DNA from: JANPPS01 sp043758105
Lineage (GTDB): Bacteria; Pseudomonadota; Alphaproteobacteria; Acetobacterales; Acetobacteraceae
Direction of reading: 5' to 3'
NCBI GenBank assembly: GCA_043758105.1
Contig: JAYVOF010000018.1
Coordinates: 1-6,744 of the forward strand
Length of the DNA: 6,744 nt
Below the pieces are notes generated by a model. That model worked only from the letters and a program-made list of their open reading frames with translations, did no database searches and was not told the DNA's origin. This document shows, in pieces, positions 1 to 5,064 of the stretch (the stretch's first letter is position 1; each line of letters begins with the position of its first letter). The translations under genes were made by a program, and so were the position numbers.

Positions 1-119
1 GAGATAGGAACATATTCAAGGAAGGGAGGTCAAGCGGTTTTGATTGAGGCTGGGCGTTCTTGGTTGTTGGGCTTACCTGACCACTGCCCTGCATGCTGGT
101 GTCTTCGGGCCAAATCGCT

Positions 120-147
120 TTGCGCCCGATGCTTGGCGGCCTATGAT
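120..147 (+). promoter_or_regulatory. Candidate sigma-70 promoter of first parD-like gene
   Basis: TATGAT at 142-147 is one mismatch from the -10 consensus, and TTGCGC at 120-125 could be a weak -35 with a 16-base spacer. Transcription would begin at about 153-156, almost on the ATG at 154, which would make the message leaderless. A short inverted repeat CAAA-TCGC-TTTG (111-122) overlaps the -35 and could be part of an antitoxin operator. This is pattern matching only. Confidence 0.3.
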
Positions 148-153
148 TATTGC

Positions 154-411
154 ATGGACGGCACATCGCTTCCTCCGGAGCTTGAGCGAAACGCAGACCG
201 AGCGGTCGCCGACGGACGTTTTCGCGACCGCGCCGAGGTCTTGGCCGCGGGCTTGCGGCTTCTGCAGCAGAGCGATGGTGAGGTTGATGCGTTCGCCGCT
301 TCGCTCGATGCGGCCAGGGCGGAGAGCAACCGCGAAGGATGGCTTGTCCCGGAGGACGTCCATGCTAAGATGGCGGCGCGGATCGATGAGGCGCGGCGTG
401 CCAAGGGGTGA
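154..411 (+). CDS. ParD-like antitoxin (ribbon-helix-helix), first TA locus
   Basis: An 85-aa protein of the type II antitoxin ParD/CopG-like family. Such proteins bind the partner ParE toxin through the C-terminal half and repress their own operon through an N-terminal ribbon-helix-helix. Residues 5-37 fit that pattern: a short TSLPPELE beta/helix segment, then VADGRFRDRAEVLAAGLRLL, which matches the family's typical 'V..GRY..ASEVVREGLRLL' helix. The charged, Ala-rich tail (residues 45-85) is the usual toxin-wrapping region. The ATG at 154 gives the normal family length. An in-frame TTG at 40 would add a Cys-rich 38-residue extension unlike the family, although GGGAGGT lies at 24-30 upstream of it. 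The stop overlaps a GTG toxin start at 408 (GTGA), the usual coupled arrangement. The gene is open and intact, whereas its toxin is not. Confidence 0.75.
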   Translation: MDGTSLPPELERNADRAVADGRFRDRAEVLAAGLRLLQQSDGEVDAFAASLDAARAESNREGWLVPEDVHAKMAARIDEARRAKG

Positions 412-714
412 CGGCCGGCGCGGTCCTGACCGGCAGGCTGGTCGGGAGCTTGCTCGCGCCGTGCCATGGATCGCGGCAGACAATCCGGATGCTTCAGAAC
501 GCCTCAATGACGCTGTGTTGGACGCGGCGCGGCTGCTCGGCGGTAACGCTCTTCTTGGCCGGGCCGCACCGCCGCCTTCCTGCCCCGCTATCAGTTCTGG
601 TTACTGACGCGTTTCGGTACCTGCTTGTCTATGACCCGACGACAAACCCAGTCGAGATCCTGCGGTGCGTCCATACCGCACGTGACCTGCCGCGCGTGCT
701 GGCGGCGGTGCGCG
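408..714 (+). pseudogene. ParE-like toxin, frameshifted relic
   Basis: ParE toxins are about 95-100 aa RelE-fold proteins that in characterised cases act on DNA gyrase. The parts are all here but in two frames. GTG at 408 starts MTAGAVLT. A missing C near 431 then moves the reading to the next frame, which holds RQAGRELARAVPWIAADNP and ASERLNDAVLDAARLLGG. An extra base near 561-570 restores the first frame, giving VTDAFRYLLVYDPTTNPVEI and HTARDLPRVLAAV, the typical ParE C-terminal core ('FRYLLVY', 'EI.R..H.ARD'). Family similarity ends near 714 but no stop follows; the frame stays open to 851. The gene is coupled to the antitoxin by a GTGA overlap. Read straight, the product would be scrambled after 8 residues, so I call it a dead toxin. 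The two indels could in principle be sequence errors. Confidence 0.72.
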
Positions 715-717
715 GAC

Positions 718-750
718 GGCAAACGCGATGGGTTTTGCCTGCGTGCAGGC
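718..750. promoter_or_regulatory. Pair of short inverted repeats after the parE relic
   Basis: GGCAAA (718-723) pairs with TTTGCC (734-739). A second perfect repeat, GCCTGC-GT-GCAGGC, occupies 737-750. They lie in the lost-stop region of the parE relic, 88 bases upstream of the second antitoxin. They share a GGCAAA/TTGCC core with the stronger repeat at 793-809, so they may be secondary operator sites. They could also be a weak hairpin terminator without a T tract. Confidence 0.3.
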
Positions 751-789
751 GGGGCCGGGCATCAAAATCGCCGCCGCTTTTGGACGCAC

Positions 790-811
790 GGTTTGGCAAA
801 CCTTGCCAAGG
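790..811. promoter_or_regulatory. Putative operator of second parD-like gene
   Basis: Three overlapping perfect inverted repeats are stacked here: GGTTTG-G-CAAACC (790-802), TTGGCAA-ACC-TTGCCAA (793-809) and CCTTG-C-CAAGG (801-811). They end 26 bases before the ATG at 838. Ribbon-helix-helix antitoxins of the ParD type are known to bind short palindromes just upstream of their own gene, so this is a reasonable operator. No T tract follows, so a terminator is less likely. The assignment is inference from symmetry and position. Confidence 0.5.
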
Positions 812-837
812 CAGGCGCGGACTGGCAGTCAGGGTCT

Positions 838-1110
838 ATGCCGATCCGTAACGTCAGGCTGACCGAACATCAGGACCGCTGCAACGATCGCGCGATCGCG
901 GACGGGCATTATCAGAACGCGAGTGAAGTGATGCGGGAGGGCCTGCGCCTGCTTGAGCGTCGCGACGCCGAGGATGACGCCAAGCTCGCGCGCCTTCGAG
1001 CGGCGGTGTACGAGGCGCGCGCGGCGGTGCGGCGGGGCGAATATGAGGAGGTGGCCGACGATCGGTTGACCGATTGGCTCACCAGCCTGGGAGCGACCGG
1101 GCGCGGGTGA
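838..1110 (+). CDS. ParD-like antitoxin (ribbon-helix-helix), second TA locus
   Basis: A 90-aa type II antitoxin of the ParD family, intact. The N-terminus NVRLTEHQDR (residues 5-14) is the DNA-binding strand plus first helix. IADGHYQNASEVMREGLRLL (residues 20-39) matches the diagnostic ParD helix almost perfectly. Residues 40-90 are acidic/Ala-rich, including ERRDAEDDAKLARLRAAV and the GEYEEV segment, and would bind the toxin. The ATG at 838 is chosen because it gives family length and has AGGG at 831-834 close upstream; the frame is open further 5' but without similarity. The stop TGA overlaps GTG at 1107 (GTGA), the same coupling as in the first locus. It is only distantly similar to the first antitoxin, so this looks like a second acquired locus rather than a recent duplication. 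Its toxin is truncated. Confidence 0.85.
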   Translation: MPIRNVRLTEHQDRCNDRAIADGHYQNASEVMREGLRLLERRDAEDDAKLARLRAAVYEARAAVRRGEYEEVADDRLTDWLTSLGATGRG

Positions 1111-1310
1111 GGCGGCTCGTCTCGGCGCCCGCACAGCGCGACATTGCGTGCGTGCTCGACTGGAGCCGCGAACATTTCGGCGCTGACGCCCGCCGTCGCT
1201 CCGAGCGGCTGCCCTTCGATGTCAGCGTCCCATCGGCCTGGCAGGTCCGCACGGCAATAGATAAACTTTCCTTTCTGAGGCGACGATCAGGTCTTTTGCT
1301 AGTACGTTGA
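1107..1310 (+). pseudogene. ParE-like toxin, truncated after N-terminal third
   Basis: Starting at the GTG that overlaps the preceding antitoxin stop, the product begins VRRLVSAPAQRDIACVLDWS then REHFGADARRRSERL. This is a good ParE/RelE-superfamily N-terminus: a first strand, then 'A.RDI..IL.WS...FG..A..R'. From about residue 36 (near position 1213) the family resemblance stops. The frame then gives an unrelated tail ending in SGLLLVR before the TAG/TGA region at 1310. The central sheet and the C-terminal 'R......R....I..I.H.R' part are missing, so toxicity is unlikely. The break near 1213 is also where the sequence becomes less GC-rich, and it may be the left edge of the inserted segment carrying the NTPase gene. 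Confidence 0.65.
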
Positions 1311-1317
1311 ATGGAGC

Positions 1318-1332
1318 TGCGCGTTCTGCGCA
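1318..1332. promoter_or_regulatory. Short inverted repeat before the NTPase gene
   Basis: TGCGC-GTTCT-GCGCA is a perfect 5-bp-arm repeat with a 5-base centre, ending 16 bases before the ATG at 1349. It could be an operator or simply a chance repeat in GC-rich DNA. I found no convincing -35/-10 pair in the 130 bases before this gene; the AT-rich AATAGATAAACTTTCCTTT tract at about 1256-1274 is the best place for one. Confidence 0.2.
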
Positions 1333-1348
1333 CAGGGCGATTGAAAGA

Positions 1349-3249
1349 ATGCTAGTGGACCAGACGAGCAAAGACGAGAGCCCGGCCGCTCATAACAAGG
1401 AGGTCGCGCGCGGTCTCAAAGACTACTGTCACTTTGCCCATCCGCAGGGCTTTGCTGTAATGCTTAGCGGACCGTGGGGCAGCGGCAAGACTCACTTTAT
1501 CAAAGAGCTTCTGAACGAGCTCGTGCCAACCGCGAGGGACGGAAGAATGCAGAAGCCGCTTTACGTTTCGCTATATGGGGTAAAAGACCCGGGCGAAATT
1601 GGCGATCAGCTTTTCCAGCAGCTTCATCCTCTTCTAAGCCACAAGGCCACGCGCTTAGTGGGAGCCGTGATACGTGCCGCAGCAAGAGCTACAGTCAAAG
1701 TCGATATCGGCCACGCCGCCCAGATGTCGGGCGTTCTTCCCGACCTAGACCTCTCCTCGGTGCTGAGCGGTGCCGATGGGCGGATCGTCATCTTCGACGA
1801 CTTCGAGCGCGCCGCGATGACCCCAATCGCACTCCTTGGATATATCAATCCCTTGGTGGAGCATGACGGCTGCAAGGTGATTATACTCTCGGACGAGAGC
1901 AAGGTCAGTGGTCAGGACGATTACAAAGAGCGCAAAGAGAAGACGGTCGGCAGCACGTTTGAGTTCAAAGCTGATAGCGGTGTGGCGTTTACTGCCTTTA
2001 TGGAGCTAATCGACAATAGAGAGGCTCGTGCCTTTTTCATTGCGTCGCGGAATACCGTGCTGAGCGTGTTCGCCGACTCCGGCCTCGACAATCTTCGGAT
2101 CTTGAAGCATTTTTGTGGGACTTTGAACGGCTTTGGAACGTCCTCACAGACGGACAACGCAAGCACACGGACGCAATGCGTGAGCTGGTTTCCTTGCTCT
2201 GCGCTTCCGCCATCGAGTTAAGGTCCGGCAGATTGAGCGCTGAGACGTTCCGGCGCAACGACGCGCTGCACCAACTGCGCCTTCAAACCGACGGTCAGGA
2301 TGCCGAAACAAAATCCGCCGAGGAGGTTTTTAGAAGATATCCCACTGTTCGCTTCGACAGCGCCCTTATCGACAGGGAGACGATCGTCGAAATCGTCTTG
2401 AAATCAAAGCTGCCGATAACGCGCATTCAGCGTCAGTTGAAGCAGCACCCCTTTTTCGCAAAGCCCGAGGAGATGCCGTCCTGGCGGGCACTGTTGTTCA
2501 GCTCGGAAGAACCCATCGAGATGCACGACGCCATGGTGGGGAGGTTCGAAGCAGACTTTGATCGTCGGACGTTCCACGAAGAGGCTGAGATCTACCATGT
2601 CATCGGGCTTAGTTTGTGGCTGTCGGAGATTGGTTTTCCGAGCTGGGAAGAGGCTCTCGTAGTGGAAAAGGTGAGGCGATATATCTCCGATGTTTACAAC
2701 GGCACTGCCGATCCCGATGAGATGCAGACATCGACCCTCGTTCTTGAAATGGGCGGTGCCTTCGGCTTGGCTTACACGAATATGCAGGACCCAAGGTTCA
2801 GCGAACTAGCAAATTTCCACGCACAGCAGAGGGCAGCATGGCAAGGGCGCGCTTACCCTGCAATCGCTGTCAGTCTTCGCCGGTTAATGACGGAGGACAG
2901 CGAAGCATTTTTGCGCGACATCTGCTTCACAAATGGAGGCGCGGGGCGGTTCGCACGCCGCGGGGTCCTGAAGCATATACCGGCCGATGAGTTCGCCGCC
3001 GCCATCGCTAACGCGCACTACCGCGACCAGAGAGAGCAATTGGTGGCGCTCGCGATCCGGTATCAACAGGTGACAGCGGAGTTTGAACTTCAGGAAGAAG
3101 TACCTTGGTTGAAGGAGGTTCAACAACACCTTCACAGCCTCGGCAAACTCCTGCCGCCAATCGCGCGCTCTAACCTGTTTGGATTGACGCGAGAATCCCT
3201 AGACAAAACCGTTGCCGACGTAGAAGAACGGCTTCGCGGCAAGTGTTAG
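1349..3249 (+). pseudogene. KAP-like P-loop NTPase, split by a single-base frameshift
   Basis: A large P-loop ATPase of the KAP/STAND-like group, a class frequent in phage-defence and signalling systems. The ATG at 1349 starts MLVDQTSKDES. Walker A is GPWGSGKT at residues 41-48, and Walker B is RIVIFDDFER at 145-154 with the acidic pair D150-D151. KVIILSDESKV further on resembles sensor-1. The frame is good to H254, where the T run at 2110-2114 lies one T short. Continuing in that frame gives a nonsense tail ending at 2221 (290 aa). The other frame resumes exactly here with LWDFERLWNVLTDGQRKHTD and is open to 3249, a helical C-terminal region of about 378 aa without membrane segments or a recognised catalytic domain. 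Restoring one T gives about 633 aa, a normal size for such proteins. No partner gene is co-directional; a two-TM gene converges on it. A frameshift mutation is most likely; sequence error or recoding are alternatives. Confidence 0.75.
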
Positions 3250-3376
3250 CAAGCGTAGCTGAGGTCGGATAGATGCCCTCCATCTTCGCCGGATCCCTGC
3301 CTCTAAAGTTGCGGTGGTTTGACTGAATAGCCCTTGATGGACGACAGGTGATGGATTGGAACCATTCTACTTCTAA
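3250..3376. other. Convergent intergenic gap, no clear terminator
   Basis: These 127 bases separate the ends of two genes that point towards each other. I found no stem-loop followed by a T run for either strand, and no credible small ORF. The base composition is already lower in GC than the flanking antitoxin genes. Confidence 0.5.
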
Positions 3377-3895
3377 TTAAGGCGGCTTTCCTCCCTGGTT
3401 TTCGGGCTCCTGTGTCTTCCGGACAGGAACCTCCCCAGCATTCTTCGGCTTGCGTGTCATCTCGGCGGGAACCTCCCCAGCCTGCGCTTCTCGCGATAGA
3501 AGGTCGCGCCAACGCCCCTCCATGTCGCCATCCAACTCCGTCAAATCAGACACTGCTTGGTGTATGTCGATAACTTCGTTTATGTATCGCCTACGTATTA
3601 TGTTCAGACGCGTCGCCTTTTCAGAAAACCACGCGGTACGCACGTTGAATCCAATGCTAGTTCTCAAAAGGGCGAACAGACCTGGCAGCGGTGCAAGGAA
3701 GACAACCCACTGAATTTTTGTTCCGGGAATGGGTTCGCCCGCGTATGTAGCGGCCACAATTGTGGATATGAAAGAAGTGATGATAGTTAGCTAGACTAAG
3801 AGTTCTGACAAAAACCCATTTATTCGTCGTAGACCAACATATCTCTTGATGTCCTGCGTAAGCTCCTTTGCAAGGCTGTCGTCTGAATCTATCAT
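3377..3895 (-). pseudogene. Two-TM SLATT-like membrane protein with in-frame amber stop
   Basis: The ATG at 3895 has a textbook AGGAGG five bases upstream and begins MIDSDDSLAKELTQDIKRYV. Codon 35 is TAG (3793-3791). The same frame then continues with no other stop to TAA at 3377, giving 172 positions. The amber sits at the start of the first hydrophobic stretch (about residues 30-51, ...ELLV-stop-LTIITSFISTIVAA). A second stretch follows at 62-81 (QWVVFLAPLPGLFALLRTSI). After it comes a basic, helical segment (FNVRTAWFSEKATRL, about 83-130) and a C-tail with two 14-residue repeats. Two TM helices followed by a cytosolic helix is the layout of SLATT-type 2TM effectors, which in other systems are proposed to act on the membrane; family membership is my inference. 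The amber is one C-to-T step from CAG (Gln). An internal GTG at 3757 exists but would lose most of TM1. Confidence 0.65.
3398..3481 (-). repeat. Two 42-bp in-frame tandem repeats in the 2TM gene
   Basis: Units 3398-3439 and 3440-3481 share 30 of 42 bases by hand count, with GGAACCTCCCCAGC (plus strand) identical at the end of each. On the minus strand they encode AGEVPAEMTRKPKN and AGEVPVRKTQEPEN, residues 139-166; a partial third copy (QGGKPP) ends the protein. The repeat keeps the frame, suggesting duplication while the gene was still translated. The tail is Pro/Glu/Lys-rich and likely disordered. Confidence 0.7.
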
Positions 3896-3900
3896 GAGAG

Positions 3901-3906
3901 CCTCCT
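3901..3906 (-). promoter_or_regulatory. Strong ribosome binding site of the 2TM gene
   Basis: The minus strand reads AGGAGG followed by CTCTC and then ATG at 3895. This perfect Shine-Dalgarno at optimal spacing fixes the start upstream of the amber codon, and is the main evidence that the 34 codons before the stop belong to the same gene. Confidence 0.75.
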
Positions 3907-3939
3907 GACCGGGGGCCGAATGTGCCCGTTTAATCGTAG

Positions 3940-3969
3940 TTTATACGAGCAAGAGCATACGTGAAGGAA
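3940..3969 (-). promoter_or_regulatory. Candidate promoter of the 2TM gene
   Basis: On the minus strand, TATAAA (3945-3940) lies in the most AT-rich part of the upstream region. TTCCTT (3969-3964) is a weak -35 with an 18-base spacer. The -35 would touch the edge of the mutS fragment, so the fragment's insertion may have changed this promoter. Confidence 0.3.
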
Positions 3970-4119
3970 GCGGGAGATCGTGCGGCTGGTGACGGCGGGG
4001 GACGCTAACCGAGGGTAGCTTGCTCGAGGCCGGGCGGCTCAAGTTGTTGATGGCGGTGGCGCAGATCGGGCGGCGCTGGGGGCGGCTTGGCTGGATTTCT
4101 CGACTAGGTTGTTCGAGAC
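3968..4119 (+). pseudogene. mutS: Decayed internal fragment of mutS
   Basis: These 152 bases align with 5502-5653, inside the intact mutS downstream (codons 107-157, start of the connector domain), in the same orientation. By hand alignment there are about 24 differences (about 84% identity), including one extra G in the run near 3997-4002 and one missing base near 4075. The first frame reads KREIVRLVTAGDANRG and then TAG (4016-4018). After the +1 it reads SLLEAGRLKLLMAVAQIGR, and after the -1 AAWLDFSTRLFET, against SLLEAGRPNLLLAVAQVGR and AAWLDVSTGLFET in mutS. Nothing of mutS before codon 107 is present on its left; on its right the similarity fades after 4119, although one frame stays open to TGA at 4175-4177. 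It cannot function. It may be an old partial duplication or a scar of recombination at the mutS locus. Confidence 0.85.
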
Positions 4120-4205
4120 CGCGGCGCGGGAGCCGGATGTTTTGGACGGTTTTTCGTCGCTACCGGATCGGTTCTGACACCGTCGTCTGGTATGATCTGC
4201 GGGCT

Positions 4206-4511
4206 TTAAACGAGGATCTGTAGCCCGTGTTTCTGGATGACCGTGAGCAGCTTTAGCGCCATGCCGCTCGGGCGCTTGGCGCCGGTCTCCCATTTTTCGA
4301 CCGTGGTTTCGCTCGTGTTGAGGTAGCGGGCGAAAACCGGCTGACTGATTTTGTTCGCCTCGCGGCGCTGCTTGATTTGGGCGGGGTTGATCTTGCTCGG
4401 CACCACGAGATGGCGGGCGTCGAAATTGCGCATCGTTGCCTTGTCGAGCGCACCGGCTTTGTGACGCATTACCGCGGATGCGTGGATCGGCTCAGCGATG
4501 GTGCTTTTCAA
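4206..4511 (-). CDS. Orphan HigA-type XRE antitoxin / regulator
   Basis: A 101-aa helix-turn-helix protein of the HigA-like group in which the antitoxin normally follows a RelE/HigB-type toxin. Start TTG at 4511 is preferred because the N-terminus KSTIAEPIHASAV plus ALDKATMRNFDA matches the conserved start of that family. ATGs at 4469 and 4433 would shorten it, although the one at 4433 has AAGG five bases ahead. The HTH spans about residues 44-95: INPAQIKQRREANKISQ leads into helix 2 (PVFARYL) and the recognition helix (SETTVEKWE), followed by GAKRPSGMALKLLTVIQKHG. No toxin gene lies upstream; instead there is repeated non-coding DNA. A CTGAC-N8-GTCAG repeat at 4528-4545 could be its operator. 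The first 58 codons are present again, diverged, in the next repeat unit. Intact by sequence; it could act as a stray antitoxin or repressor. Confidence 0.8.
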   Translation of the reverse strand: MKSTIAEPIHASAVMRHKAGALDKATMRNFDARHLVVPSKINPAQIKQRREANKISQPVFARYLNTSETTVEKWETGAKRPSGMALKLLTVIQKHGLQILV

Positions 4512-4527
4512 ACTTGTTTTCGTTGCC

Positions 4528-4545
4528 CTGACATGGCTCCGTCAG
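4528..4545. promoter_or_regulatory. Inverted repeat upstream of antitoxin, copy 1
   Basis: CTGAC-ATGGCTCC-GTCAG lies 16 bases before the TTG start on the minus strand, where an HTH antitoxin operator would be expected. It is unchanged in the second unit, within a stretch of about 65 bases that is identical between copies. Operator function is inferred from position. Confidence 0.4.
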
Positions 4546-4580
4546 CAGGCATCGCATTTGGCAAAGAACGGATTGGAAAG

Positions 4581-4680
4581 CACTCTCCGCTGGTGAGGGA
4601 GGGTGAAAGCCATACGCGCGAACGGAGTTTCTGCTGGTCCCACCCTCACCCCGGCCCTCTCCCGCCAGCGGGAGAGGGAG
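4581..4680. repeat. REP-like hairpin element, copy 1
   Basis: About 100 bases with two hairpins. The right one is a perfect palindrome, arms CCCTCTCCCGC and GCGGGAGAGGG around CA (4655-4678). The left one is an imperfect stem in CTCTCCGCTGGTGAGGGAG (4583-4601). GGGAGGGTG (4597-4605) can also pair imperfectly with CACCCTCACCC (4641-4651). GGGAGAGGG-type palindromes of this kind are common intergenic repeats in GC-rich proteobacteria. It could act as a bidirectional terminator or mRNA stabiliser. Genome-wide copy number cannot be seen here. Confidence 0.6.
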
Positions 4681-4720
4681 CATTCGCGCCCATGTTCGAT
4701 CACCCTGTCGCCGGCAGATC

Positions 4721-4895
4721 CCGGCTGACTGATTTTGTTCGCCTCGCGGCGCTGCTTGATTGGGGCGGGGTTGATCTTGCTCGGCACCACGAGATGGCGG
4801 GCGTCGAAATCGCGCATCGTTGCCTTAGCGAGCGCACCGGCCTTGTGGCGCATTGTCGCGGGTGCGTGGATCGGCTCGGAGATGGTGCTTTTGAG
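4721..4895 (-). pseudogene. Truncated copy of the HigA-type antitoxin
   Basis: The region corresponds to codons 1-58 of the antitoxin at 4206-4511. The former start codon is CTC here instead of TTG, so the first usable start is ATG at 4853 (MRHKAGALAKATMRDFDARH). The reading continues to ANKISQP, at the unit boundary, and then runs into REP-like DNA, giving a meaningless tail (GSAGDRVIEHG...) in place of the recognition helix. It has about 14 substitutions against the intact copy over 175 bases. Without the helix-turn-helix it cannot bind DNA normally. It is the relic half of the tandem duplication. Confidence 0.8.
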
Positions 4896-4911
4896 CCTTG
4901 TTTTCGTTGCC

Positions 4912-4929
4912 CTGACATGGCTCCGTCAG
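4912..4929. promoter_or_regulatory. Inverted repeat upstream of antitoxin, copy 2
   Basis: This is an exact second copy of CTGAC-ATGGCTCC-GTCAG. If it is the antitoxin operator, the surviving antitoxin would also bind here, within 260 bases of the mutS start. Confidence 0.35.
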
Positions 4930-4964
4930 CAGGCATCGCATTTGGCAAAGAACGGATTGGAAAG

Positions 4965-5064
4965 CCCTCTCCGCTGGTGGGGGAGGGTGAAAGCCATACG
5001 CGCGAACGGAGTTTCTGCTGATCCCACCCTCACCCCGGCCCTCTCCCGCCAGCGGGAGAGGGAG
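4965..5064. repeat. REP-like hairpin element, copy 2
   Basis: This is the counterpart of 4581-4680, with the perfect 11-bp-arm palindrome at 5039-5062. The left hairpin is slightly better paired here (CCCTCTCC...GGGGGAGGG). It ends about 120 bases before mutS and could insulate mutS from transcription arriving from the left, or stop minus-strand transcription. Confidence 0.6.

Larger units (their letters stand above)
4337..4720. repeat. 384-bp tandem duplication, unit 1
   Basis: This unit and 4721-5104 are head-to-tail copies of exactly 384 bp, both beginning CCGGCTGACTGATTTTGTTC and both ending in AGATC. I count 19 substitutions and no indel, about 95% identity. Fourteen of the 19 lie in the 175 bases that encode the antitoxin N-terminus; only five lie in the remaining 209 bases. 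Unit 1 carries the functional 5' part of the antitoxin gene, its upstream inverted repeat and one REP-like element. Confidence 0.93.

Noticed and set aside
44..607. A long plus-strand frame over the first antitoxin and toxin
   Set aside because: Its first two thirds are an out-of-frame shadow of the antitoxin; only the last part (WIAADNP...) is real ParE sequence, and that is described as the frameshifted relic.
2105..2120. Programmed -1 frameshift in the NTPase
   Set aside because: The T-TTT-TGT context does not allow good re-pairing in the A site and no strong downstream stem-loop is visible; kept only as a low-probability alternative to a one-base deletion.
3398..3481. Possible CRISPR-like repeats
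   Set aside because: There are only two units, directly adjacent with no spacers, and they keep the protein frame, so they are coding tandem repeats.
4020..4223. A 67-codon frame starting at TTG 4020
   Set aside because: Its beginning is the mutS fragment in the shifted frame and the rest is non-coding; it is part of the pseudogene, not a gene.
4377..5021. A 214-codon plus-strand open frame across both repeat units
   Set aside because: It is antisense to the antitoxin and its truncated copy and reads through the REP-like hairpins. Its internal repetition is only the tandem duplication; no family resemblance.
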